Below the pieces are notes generated by a model. The model ran no database searches. It worked only from the letters and a program-made list of their open reading frames with translations, and was not told where the DNA came from. 64,000 bases of DNA from Sepioteuthis lessoniana (Eukaryota; Mollusca; Cephalopoda; Myopsida; Loliginidae), in NCBI GenBank assembly GCA_963585895.1, contig OY757934.1, positions 44,327,257 to 44,391,256 of the forward strand, given 5' to 3'. A program made the translations under genes and the position numbers. This document shows positions 26,801 to 40,180 of this stretch, one piece after another. Numbering within the stretch: position 1 is the first letter of the stretch; every line of letters begins with the position of its first letter.

Positions 26801-29800
26801 GTTTATCGCCCTAGGTAGGTCTTCAGGACAACATCCTGTATCCTCACATAGCTGCTGAATGTACGTTTGAGCTGGTCGTCCTGCTTTTGCACGGCCATGT
26901 GTGGGGATCCATAAGAGTACATCTCTTATGAGTTCATCTCTGCTTCTCCAGCAGTGTCCTGCATGTCTGGTTCGTCTAACTTGAATAGTTTTCGTGATAG
27001 GGGGTAGGTGGCCGTACAGTTGGTGTCTTGTGGGGTGTTGCCGCCAGGACTTGTTCAGGATTGCACGTAGCATTCTTGTGTAATTGCCATCTAGCTTCTT
27101 CTCCAGTCGTTTTGTTAGCGTCTATGTAGTGCATCCATATAGCAGTATCGATGTGACCGCTGCCTGGAAGAAACTGCGTTTCATTTTATCGGTTAGGTCT
27201 GATTTCCATATAATCGATAGCCTATTGATAGCTGTCCATGCTTTCGTTAACCTCGTTTCGATAGCAATACTTGTAACCATTTCACTGTGTGAAAACAAAT
27301 GATTAATATTAAATATAATTATAAGTGTTAGATAGCAATAATTGAAATCATTTAACTGTGTAGAAACAATTGCAATACTTGTCTGTAAACGAATTAGTTT
27401 TAACTCATTTAAAAATGAAATTACTGACCAACTAATCTCTTACATATGTTGTGTATCTATGTAAATGTGTGCAAACAAATGATTGATGTTATATTGTTAT
27501 TGTTACATAGCAATACTTGAAACCATTTGATTGTGTCCTAGCAAAGGATTAATTGTAAATTGAATTTGTATTAGATAGAAATACTTGAAACCATTTAACT
27601 ACGTGCAAAAAAAATGAGCTTGGGTTCTTTTACAAATGCTATTTACAAAATGCATTTACAAATCCTATTTTTATTATATGTAAACAAGATTTGGCATTAA
27701 ATAACCTACAATGGTTGATACACCATAAGACCAATCCAAACCAAACCTATCAAAAGCTGATTATATTATTTTAACAGTCATCATCATCATCATCATCATG
27801 TCGTGCCACTAGCACGGATATCCCTGACTCTCTCTCGCCCCTTTTCCCTATCGTTCATTGCCTCTGGCATGTCTTCAGGGCTACATCCTGTATCCTCACA
27901 TAGCTGCTGAATGTATGTTAGTGCTGGTCGTCCTGCTTTTGCCCAGCCATATGTGGGGGTCCATAGGAGTACATCACTTATGAGCTCGTCCCTGCTTCTC
28001 CAGCAGTGTCCTGTATGTCTGGTTCGTCTAACTTGGATAGTTTTCATGATGGGAGGCAGGTGGCCGTATAGTTGGTGTCTTGTGGGGTGTTGCCGCCAGG
28101 ACTTGTTCAAGATTGCTCGCAGCATTTTTGTGTAATTGCCGTGTAGCTTCTTCTCCAGCCGTTTTGTTAGCGTCCAAGTAGTGCATCCATACAGCACTAT
28201 CGATATGACAACTGCCTGGAAGAAACTGCGTTTCATTTTACCGGTTAGTTCTGATTTCCATATGATATTTTAACAGTAAGTGGGGCTTAAAATATGCTAT
28301 AAGCTCACTATTTCAGGTTGAGTGCTATTTCTATAGACGTTAAGCCTGATGTTTTAGTCTTGTCAAGTTCCTATTGGATTCAAATAATAAAAGATTCATT
28401 GTAATATAATAGCCGAGGGATTTCATTTTATGCCTTTGGATTTAGTTATGCTGAGAACCTTTCGGCTCAGTGCATGGGTTACTTAGGTGCAATATTAACG
28501 CAGGTGTTTATGAGCACGCGCATCACTCAGAGATGTCACAATGGCCCAGAAGGGAAACGGGGCAAGCAAGTGCGAATGATGTCACGCACCGGAAGCGCGC
28601 GGAGGATTTTGGGAATTTTTTTAAAAAGTCGTTAGTAGAGTTGAGACCTGCTTCGGGAGAAGACAGTTGGCTTTCGCTTGCTCGCGGAGACCTTTGTGGC
28701 GGGTGTCACACGTGTTGGAGGAGCAGATGAAAAAGCCAGGATAGAAAGAATGTGTATCTCTCTCCTTATGTCGATGAACCTTTAAACTCAAAGGTAATAA
28801 AAAGTTTTGAACTAAGAAGTCGTAAGTGTTTTTTGTGTTTCGAGATTCCTATGTTCTATGTTATATGTAAATGAACATCATATGTCCATTTCGCATATCC
28901 GTATATGGCTATGGTACATCAAGTTAGTGACCATTTACTGATATTCTCATAATGGAATGATGATGTAGTGAAATATGAATATTAGTGTGTTTCATCATGG
29001 CTTGTTCATAAATCAAATAACACAGCTTGTTTGTTCATAATCAATTGGACTTTGATGAGTTGTACTTAACTTTACTCAATTAATTCATGGCCCGGTCAGC
29101 CGGGGCTGTTGAATACATCGACTGCTTCTCTGCAGAGAGGTAAGGACCACCCCAAACGAGTGTCCTGGATATGACACTAAATAATCTGATGGTGAGGTTC
29201 CAGTAATACTGGAGCTTCGGGGAATGCAGAGTACCCCTTCATTGCCATCACTCTCAGGTCCACTCTGGCCCGGTGTGGTAGCACCTGATAAGGGTGCTAT
29301 CTATGGGTTAAATAGAACTAAACTGTGGTTTCTTGAGTTTACTGTTCTTTGCATTTAAACTGCATACTTATGCTAAACTGAATTGCTTGAAATAGAACTT
29401 TTTTGACATCTGAACTGAAGTAGAACTGTTTGAATAAATTGAATAGCTCGAAATAGAATTGTTTTTGACTATTAAACTCTGTACTCATGGTAAACTGAAT
29501 TGTTTGAAATAGAACTATTTGCATAAAAATGAATTTGGCATTAAATAACCTACAAAGGTTGATATGCCATTAAAACCCAAACAACCAACCATCAATTAAT
29601 TCATCTCTTACAAAAACCTTTCTTCTTACTCCCTAAGAATTTTTCTAATCCAGTAATCATTTCTGTTTGTTTTTGTGAGCTCTTGTATAGGTTATTTGAG
29701 AGCCAAGTAGCTAAGCATTGTGACTTTCTTTTTTTTTATTTTGTGAATTCAGGTATAAGGTATTTGTGGGTCAAGCATTGTTTTCTTAATTTTGTGAATT

Positions 29801-32800
29801 CAGGTATAGGGTATTTGAAAGCCATGAGGCTAAGATTGTTTTTTTTTTTTTTTTCTTAGGTCAGGTATTGCACATCTGAGGGTTAAGGGCTTTGGGGTTT
29901 AATGAATTAAAATCTGATTCTTCAAGTTTTGTTTTCTTTGTCTTTCAGGCAACTGTGAGGGTTTGATGGTGAAATCTTTGGATGTTGATGCCACATATGA
30001 AATTGCCAAAAGATCGCACAATTGGCTTAAGGTAAAGAAAGAATTTTCTTTTTTCATCTAATATAAATTTTGGTCTGCTTGTCCTTTTTGCAAGTACTAA
30101 CTGTTTGACTGATTTCTCCCAACTTTAGCCTGCTGTTATTTTGATTTTTTGACAAAAGAAAAAATTCAGTTTGGAATATATTCCACTAGAGAATTTTTCT
30201 GTTGAAATGTCATTTTTAACTCTTTCTCTGTTCAAAGTAAATTAGAGTTATCTACTCACACATTTTCACATTGGCTCTCAAAACAGTAAAAGGGTTAATA
30301 GTTATATGAGGAACATCAAAGGAAAAAGTATTTTTGTCTGTGAAAGCTTAAAGTTGTGTCTTGGGTATGATAATAAACTGCATCTGGTGGTGAGGCTCCA
30401 GTACTGGAGATCTGGGGAGTGTAGAGGATTACTTCCTGGTTCACTCTATCCCAGGGTGGTAGTATCTGTTTGGGTTCCAACTATGGGTCAAATAGATCTG
30501 TTTGAAAATTTTGTATTAAGCAGGAACACTTGATTTATTCAGCTCAGTTAGCTGGGATTGTAGAATACATATCGGGGGTGGTGGTGTTGGTGGTGGGAAG
30601 GACCCCTACCCTACAACGAGTGTCCCAGATATGACATTAAGCTATCTGATGGTGAGGCACTATCCTTGGAGATCTGGGGAATGTAGAGTGTACTCCTTCA
30701 TTGCCATTGCTCCCAGGGTCACTTTCACCCATAGTGGTAGCACCTGATAGGGTCCTATCTATGGCTCAAAAAGAACTGTTTGATATTTAAACTGTGCAAA
30801 CAAATGACTTATGCTAAATTGAATTGTTAGAAATAGAACTGTTAGATCATTTATCTGTGTGCAAACAAGTGACTGTTTAAGTGAATTATTAGTGACACAT
30901 AGCAATACTTGAAATCATTTAAATATGTGCAAACAAATCATCATCATCATCATATCGTGCTGGCAGCACGGATATCCCTGACCCTCTCTCGCCACTCCTC
31001 CCTAGTGTTTAATACAATGATCAGTGTCAAATATTGATACTTGTAACCTCTTTACTGTGTGAAAACAAATGATTAACATTGAATAGAGTTATTAGTGTTT
31101 GTTAGTAATAATTGAACCTTTATAATTGAAAATCGTAAATAGAGCCATTTCTGTGGTCTTTTTTTTTATCGTGTGGATGTGCAGGTTAGCTGACGGGATG
31201 GGAGTTGGAGTAACATCAATGCCAACTGGGTCATTTGGGTGTGGGGGTCTGATGTTGCAAGACCCGAAACCCCTCATGATCCCAAAGGAAACATCACTGA
31301 TGACCCATCCCGATGCATCAATGAAGATGTATGATATAAATAAAAGAACCCCTTGAAACAGTAGCAATACTCGTGTGCAAATAAATTACTTTTAACTCAT
31401 TTAGAAATGAAATCACCCACAAACTATGTGTGCAAACAAATGACTGATGTTAAATTGTGACTTGTATAGCAAAACTTGAAACCATTTTACTGTGTACAAA
31501 AAATGGCTCAGATTTAAAAAAAAAATATTATCTACAAAATGTGTTTACGGATCACATTCAGGATATATGTATAAAGGAGATTTGGCATTAAATAACCTAC
31601 AATGGTTTATGTGCCATCAAACAAATACTTTATGCTATGTACTTGTAGATCATTTTTATTAAAAATAGTTACTTGAAGCTATAATTGTTTACTAAGGATT
31701 ATTATTATAAGTCACTTGAAACCATATAATTGTGTGAGAATATATGACTATTATTAAATAGAAATAATTTCTTGAAACCTAGTAATTATTGGTATTAGAT
31801 TGGAATACTTGAAACCATATGACTGTGTGCAAATTATTTGCATTATTTAGGAATACTTGATATAAAACTTTGTGTAAAAAAAAAATGTGAATATAAATGT
31901 ATAATGAATGCAATTCCCTTAAAATAACCCTAGATCGCTTGACATTCCATTAAATCCACTATACCTATTGTTTACAATACCAACTATTAGATTGATTAAA
32001 TATCACACCTGTAGTTTTTATAATCCTTTTTTTATCTCAATGATTTTCTAATTGTTTCTGAGATTTTCAGTTTAAAATTCTTTTTTTCAATTTAGTTAAA
32101 GAAAGATTACTTGGATGCTGTTGGAGACACTTTGGACCTTGTTGTCATTGGTGGTTATTTAGGTACAGGCAAACGGACTGGACGTTATGGAGGATTTCTT
32201 TTAGCCTGTTATGATGAGGAGAATGAAGAATTTCAGAGTATTTGCAAGGTGAGCATCAAATAAGAAATCAGGGATTTTGTAGTAAGAAATTTCTTCTTTT
32301 TTTTCCCCAAGTAATTTTGGATTTTATTTATTCATCTTTGGCTGAAGATTAGTCAGTGCTTATTCTCCCTTTTAATTTCACACCTTATTGGTGCTGCTTA
32401 GAATATGCTGACAATATCCCTCTCTGTAGAGGGTAAGACTCACTAAAAAGGAATGTCCTGTGAATATCACTAAATTGATTTTGAGGTTCTGAAGTTCTGG
32501 AGACCTTGAGAGTGTGGAGTCTCCTTTCATGGCCATTACTTTCAGGTCCGCTGGCGTTTTAGTACCTGTTAGGTTCCCATCTTTGGGTCGAATAGATCTG
32601 TTTTAAAATTATTCATATTCGATTGGATAGTATGCCAAAAACATCAACAAAAAAAACAAACAAACTCATAACAAGCAACTACAAAAAATGTAAATATGAA
32701 CATACAATGTGGGCAATTCCCTTCCCTCAAGTTATAAAATAACCCGAGAGAGGTTGACATCCCATTAAAATCAATCAGTCCTAGAACATTTCCATCTATT

Positions 32801-34110
32801 CTGTGGTAATGAACCAAAATTTAAAAAATATATACTTGCATTTACCTTCCTGATACAAAGTAAATTTCAGCCATTTCTTTTGTTCTTGAATTCCAAATTT
32901 ACATCTTTAACTTCCTACAATTTTGTCCCTCAGCCATTTTTGTTTAGTCTTTTCATTTCTTATTCAGTAAAAAATCAAGCAAATGATTGAAACTTATATT
33001 TATCTTGATGATGAATGGAAATATTACATTTCTACATAATTTAGGATTTAATTATTCAGTATAAAAAAAGAAACAAATAATTGAAATTTACTCTTATTTT
33101 TATTTACTTTTTTTTTTATACTGAATAATTATTCATAATTATGTAAAAAAGTAATATTTACATTCACCATCCAGGCAAATGTTAATATTACTTTTTTTAC
33201 ATAATTATGGATTAATTATTCAGTCTAAAAAAAAAGAAACAAATGATTGAAACTTACTCCTATCTGGATGGTGGGGCACCTCGGATGGTGTAATGGTTAG
33301 CAAGGTAGACTAGCAAACCTACACGAGTGAGTTCGATTCTCATTGGGTGTCCAATTCATGCGGCCTTGTGCTACATCTAAGCAAAAAAGCTTAGTAAATT
33401 ACCTCCTATCTGGATGGTGAATGTAAATATCACATTTCTACTTAATTTAGGATTTAATTATTTAGTTATTTATTATTAAAAAAAAAGAAGAAACAAATGA
33501 TTAAAATTTACTCTTATCTGGATGATGAGTAAAAGTGTTTCAGTATGAACTTTTGTACATTCAGTTTCTTAAATTTGTTCGAACAATAGCCCAGATAAAC
33601 CCTAATCTTCTGCTGATTGTCTTAAGATAGACATATCAATTCTCACTGATTATGAACATTTTGCTTTGGTAAGAACATGAAAAAGTTCCCAAAAATTAGG
33701 TTAAAAATTTTGGGCTTATTATTCACACAATAGAGGCAACCAGTTCTTATACCTATACTAAATTTTTAACGCTGTTGTAATATAAAATGTAAATATGGTA
33801 GTGGTGGGGTTCTTACATGTCATCAAATATGATATGTAATTTCGTTCTATCCCTTTTATCTTTTGGTTTTCTCCTGTTTTCAGATTGGCACTGGATTTAA
33901 TGATGAAGATCTAGAGAAACACACAACATATTTCAAGGAACAAGTAATTAACAAACCTAAGCCTTACTATCAATGGGCTTCAAGTGTTGAACCTGACCAT
34001 TGGTTTGAAGCGGTCCAAGTGTGGGAAGTCAAAGCAGCTGACTTGTCCATCTCTCCTGTCCACAAAGCGGCTGCTGGAAAAGTAAGAAGGAACAACATTC
34101 TTCTTTTTTT

Positions 34111-34144
<34 letters not shown>

Positions 34145-37100
34145 CACACACACATACATACACACACACACATGTGGGCTGAAAAGTTCATAGTATGATG
34201 TCATATCTGGTATTGATAACATTTTTTTGTTCAATTGGATCCAAGCACTGCAACACCAATGAAAGGTGTGTGTAAACCACGAGAAAGACTGTTGGAAAAT
34301 AAACCACATTTGGCCTAATTCTGTGATAGTATCTGGGTCAACCTATGAACTTATCAGCTGATCCGCTGTGTGTGTGAATTTCGTGTAATGAACAATTTTT
34401 TTACCTCAAAAACAAGAGGTTATTCATTACACAATTTATGTTTTTTAAACATTGAAACTTACCTTGTTTCAAAGCCTAACCTTACTGTAATTTTAATCCA
34501 AATTATTCTGCATAGCCTATACCTAAACAAAGTTTATTAGTTAAGATAATAAAGTTTTTACTTAGCCTTATTTACTATTTATAACACCTGTGTATATAAT
34601 ATTTTGGCGGCCATAGTCGAGGGTGACCCGAAGGCTACCGGTCCATTGGCCTAATTAGTAGAGTGTTCGCCAATGGTCTGGGAGACCAGGGTTCAATCCC
34701 AGGTTGAGTCATACCAAAGACTCAAAAAAATGTTACTTGATGCCGCCTTGCTTAACACTCAGCCTTATAAGGTAAGGATCAAGGTTAAAGTGGAGCAATC
34801 CAGGGAATAGAGTTGCACCCTCTCCTACACCTCAGTGTAGTAGCTATTGAAAAGGGAGCCTTCGGGTTGCCCTCGACTACAATCACCAATTTTACTTACT
34901 TATATAATATGTATAGATATTATAAATTGTAAATCGAGTTTTGCTTTCGTATGTTTGGAATGTTAAACAAGGTCAAGTCTGCATTGTTTATTTATAGCAT
35001 GGCATTGATTTTTATTGTATTACAGTAGTTTTGAAAGTATAAATAAGTGTTTGAATACTTTCTCTTTGTTACATTGGATTTTGAATAATTTCTTTTTGTA
35101 GGTTAGCATAGCCAAAAGTTAGGAATTGTTCACTATATGCTGTATATGATAAAAATATCATTTCGTGGCTAAACATAAAGGTGTCATTCAATACACAAAA
35201 TTGTTTATTATTTGAGTATCATCATAGGAAATGGACACGGCAACATGAGTTCAAATCCTGGATGAGACTGATAACATTTCACATAGCACTAATACCCTTG
35301 GGAAAGGTATGAATCCAATTATTTTCCCTCCAGCTATGGGTAAATAGTAGGGCAGACTAGGTTCTTCAGCCTTGGTGAGGCAACTTGTCTAGGAGAAGGA
35401 AAACTCTGAATTCAAACCTGTTAAACTCTGCTTAAAAATCGACCTTGTGTCATATCCTGCCCAAGCGGAGGGGTTGGTAAATATGATTTGAGTATCTATT
35501 GGTTATATGTAATAGCAAACAGTAACTGACAAATTGGTACTTTTGGTGACATGTATTCTGAAATTAATTGGGTTGAATTTCAAATTGGGATTACTGATAT
35601 CATTTTGGGGGACTCTATGTGGTGTAGTTGCTCATGTGCTGAACTGCAACACCTGGTAACATGTAGTAAGTGAGTTTGAACTCTGGCCATATTATTGCAT
35701 TCACATTTGTACTATTACTCTTAAGAGAGGCATGAACCTCTTTATCCCTCCCTGCCATGAGTTAAATAGTACCACTACTGTTCCTCAACAAATATGGCTT
35801 TGACCTTAAATAACCTATGAAAGTTGATATGTCATTAAACCAAGAAACCAAAACTGATATTATTTCTTAAGATCTTTATTAACCTATTTCATTTTTATGG
35901 CTGAACTTTGAATAGTTGTCAGTTAGAAATGCATAATTCAATGCAAATTATCAAAGGTTTTGTTTTTATTGCAATTGATGGCAACTCGGTTCTCTGTGTG
36001 ACTCAAGACATCAAAAAGGCTCTCCCTTCTCTTAGCAGTTAATGTTCAGAAACTACTTAATTTATTATATCAATTTAAAGATATTTTTCTTTTCCCTCAA
36101 AATAGCAAATATATTAAAGCAAGCTTAAATTTCCCTCAAAATAGCAAATATATTAAAGCAAGCTTAAATTTATTGAAATAGTCAGATGTTTTATTTTCAT
36201 TGTCAAAATGACTCTGAATATTTGATTCCTTTTCATTTTTCATGAGGCTCAATTCAGCAGCTCTATATGCTTTTGTCAAGGTTGTGAAAGTGACTAACCC
36301 CTTTGAACTGTGAGATGCCAAGCTCGCCTGATACTCTCCAAATGCTGCTCGCCAGATTTGCCTCTGATTTAGGATAGGGTCCTAAAATTTATGGTTCTAG
36401 GCCTACTTGATCTTTGCCTGATTGTCAAGGTTCTTGCAAGTAAAATTTCTTGAATCATTGGGTTAATGTATTTTGATCAGCTGCACCTTCATCTTTAGCA
36501 CGGATAATGTTTTTGACAGGTTGACATGCCATTAAAATCAATCAATCAATCAATCACTCACAGTATTAAGTAAAATATGAATGAATGACAAAAATATGTT
36601 CTTGTATTTCAGTGATTTTTCTATTAAAATATTAAGTCTTAATTATTTAATTTTCAGAGAAATAAGCACTTTTATTTCATTTTCAACATAAACTATTTTA
36701 GGCTCCTTTTAACCCATTTGGGTGTGGCATATTTAGCAGCAAATTTTAATGGCTTGAATGCACTTTTAAACATAAAATAAAAACTTAGAAATAAAAACAA
36801 TTTGTTGGTGTTTCACAATTACAAGGCGTTATTGATGTCAGTGGGGCATATTTCACAAAGATGTTTTTTTTTCACTGAATAAAGTATTTATTTATTTATT
36901 TTAATATTGGGTTTAGGGGTATATTGTACAATAAGCACATTTAGGTCAGATTGAGGGTATATTGCACAACATCCAAGATTTTTAAGTAATGTGGACTAGA
37001 GTTGTCTCTTGACCTCATGCACAAAGTGTATTTGGGTGACTCGAGTTGCTCTCCAGACTAAAAATGTTAAATTAAAAACAAACATTTTTTACTTATTTTT

Positions 37101-38006
37101 TAAAAGTCTATCTTAGTGAATTTCAATTATAATTTGGATCAACTGTTTAAATTTTTGATATCTGATTTCATTCTGACCGTTTGATTTTAGATTCAAAATA
37201 ATGGCCACTTTAAATATTCAGTTATTTTTCTTTCATTTTTCAAAGGTGGACTCCGAAAAAGGAATTTCTCTCCGATTTCCCAGATTTTTACGGATACGAG
37301 ACGATAAAAAACCAGAAGACGCCACTTCAGCTGCTCAGGTAACGAGCAAAGAAAAAATTTTTTCGACTTTAATTTATTTTGTAATGTAGGGGAAGTCACT
37401 CTTCTTTAATGACATCTTAGTAACTTCCCTTCTAATAATTTTCTCTCGTACTAATAAAATACAAGTCTTAATAGAGTTATCTACCTTTATCTTAAAAGCC
37501 TCAAATCGCAAAGATGGCAGTTAACTCTTTTTCAGGCAGATAATTTTTCGACTCCTTATTGCGTGTGCGAATTCAAGTGACGATATGTTAAAAAAAAAAA
37601 AATTTTTTTAAGTAGAATAGAATGAAACAAACAGAACATGATCATTTGATCAGCAATTATGTGTCATTATACAATAGAATGGAAACAATGAAGTACTCAC
37701 TTTTAATTATGATATTTTGCAAAAACAATTTTTACACAATACTACACGACTGTGTAGCTTCTTAGCACTGTTTCTATACTTTAACATTGAATTGGTCAAC
37801 AAGCAACCAATCCGGAAATGCCTTACATTGAGCTACTGTGTCAAAAATGTTACTCTGCCTGCAAAAGGGTTAATTATACTTTGAGCTAGAGTTTAAAATG
37901 TATAAGTGACAATAAAAGCAATTTCTAATGACAATTATCTGAATTCAAGTTTGATGTAAAAGAAATTAAAACAATTGTCATTAGGAATTGCTTTTTTCAT
38001 GTACCT

Positions 38007-38069
<63 letters not shown>

Positions 38070-38861
38070 TTAGGTAGCATTTTTTTGTTAATGCAAATTT
38101 CATTAAACATAATAGACATTTTATGCCTACATATTTTCTTCTGGATCCGTTCGAATTCCCGTATTACTTTTATCGTATTCGGGGGGAATTGATTTAGGTA
38201 TTGTCCATAGTTGTATATATCCCTAGTACTTTCTGCCCGACTTTGGGCCATCATCAGGGGAGAGTCGGGCAGAAAGTACTAGTGATACATACAACTATGG
38301 ACAATACCTAAATCAATTCCCCCCCTGAATACGATAAAAGTAATACGGGAATTCGAACGGATCCAGAAGAAAATATGTAGGCATAAAATGTCTATTATGT
38401 TTAATGAAATTTGCATGCGTATATTTCCACCATGGATTGTGTTGTACAAGTCAACCTTTTCAGCTTGATAAAAATCTCTAAAAAAAAAAAAAATTAGGGA
38501 TGTTTACTTTTACATTTGAGCTAGAATCCAAACCTTTACTACTGATGAGTCAACCATTAGAACTTTACTCCTAATGATTGATGTAAGCCACTTATTGTCA
38601 CTCTATTGCCATTAACTTTTCCAACTTAAACTCATAACATATTTAACTTGTTAATACAGAAATTAATATAAAATGATAAAACTCTTATACAAATTAAATA
38701 TGATATTAAAGCTATATCACATGCCATTTCCAGCAGCTTGATGCACTGACTGTAAACAATAATCTGAACATCACAGTAACATGTTGTATGTTTGGGAAGT
38801 TGATCAGTTTAAACCCAGAATTTTGAGCTAAAAATCTTTAGGTCAACTTCTATGTCACAAT

Positions 38862-38925
<64 letters not shown>

Positions 38926-39442
38926 AAACAAGAGGAATATCTAGGATGGCAACAGCTGAGTTAATTAACAGACATATTAAGAATAAATGTAAATCATATA
39001 TGAGATAGCCATTAGTTAAACGATCTTAGTCTGTTTAGAAAAGCACACCTGCCAAGTAGAAGAAACCACAAACGGAACACAAAATTAGAAGGGACTGACC
39101 AGTAGATTAATTCCACTCCTGTTTCTTAATCGTTTTAACATATAACATGTTAACACCCTCTGCTCTCACCTATGAGCGAAAGAATTTGTAACTTTGTAAT
39201 TTGATTTCCACTTTGTTTTTTATTTTTATTTTTATCTTTATTTTCTGATTTTTAATTTATTTTTGTAATTACCTTTTTTATCTTCTGAATACGAACTGTA
39301 ACTCCTCATTCGCATCTCTGTGACAAGACAGAGCATGTAAAAGAGTCATCTGACGAGACGGAGAATATACCAACAATATTCTCCGCCGAAATAAATTTAT
39401 TATGACGGCTTAACCGAGTTTGAGTCTCCATTAAAGTGTACT

Positions 39443-39485
<43 letters not shown>

Positions 39486-39891
39486 CATACATACATGTGT
39501 GTGTGTGTGCAATTGGGAAGCAGTCTTTCATTTAAGCATGTTTGATTAATAATGAAGACACATTTTCTCTATATAATGTTATGAAGATCCTTTCAAGTTT
39601 CCTGATTAGTGTCTTGGTTTCAGGTTGGAATTGGTGGATGAATTTACCGAAATTGTCCCGAGCGCTTTTGGACATTTTGTAGGCCATCATCAGGGGTTGC
39701 TTGCATGTGTAAAGAGTGTTCTGAAAGAGTTTTGAAAGTTTTTAGGGTTTTTTTTTTATAACATAACAAAATTACGTAAATACAGAGTTGGATAAAATTG
39801 AGATGCCAATGAATTTAAAAAATAACGCTATCAATGGAAATAGAATATTATCATGAAATATGGAATATTTAAAATATATATATATATATAT

Positions 39892-39980
<89 letters not shown>

Positions 39981-40129
39981 ATAATGGAAAAGACTTGACA
40001 ATATTGACACTAGATATCATTTTTTCTAAGTCCTGATGATAGTTTATTTAAACCAAAACATTATAGCATTGACTTTCTTTCACTATAAATTCTTCACTTT
40101 AGATTACTTTGTCTCTCAATTTTTCTCCA

Positions 40130-40180
<51 letters not shown>

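Larger units (their letters stand above)
30540..31625 (+). mobile_element. SINE family C with two internal insertions
   Basis: Head CAGCTCAGTTAGCTGGG, GTGTCCCAGATATGACATTA, long tail with units TGTGTGCAAACAAGTGACTG; ends TTTGGCATTAAATAACCTAC. A 65-bp RTE-like scrap (30938-31005) and an unrelated ~255-bp insert (31115-31370) lie in the tail. Confidence 0.8.

Noticed and set aside
28470-28730. CpG-island promoter with a short gene
   Set aside because: The GC-rich stretch matches an LTR relic at 50.4-51.2 kb and has no downstream gene.
39600-39700. Minus-strand CTGATGATGGCC as a further hammerhead
   Set aside because: No GAAA at the required position, so kept only as a weak Penelope hint.
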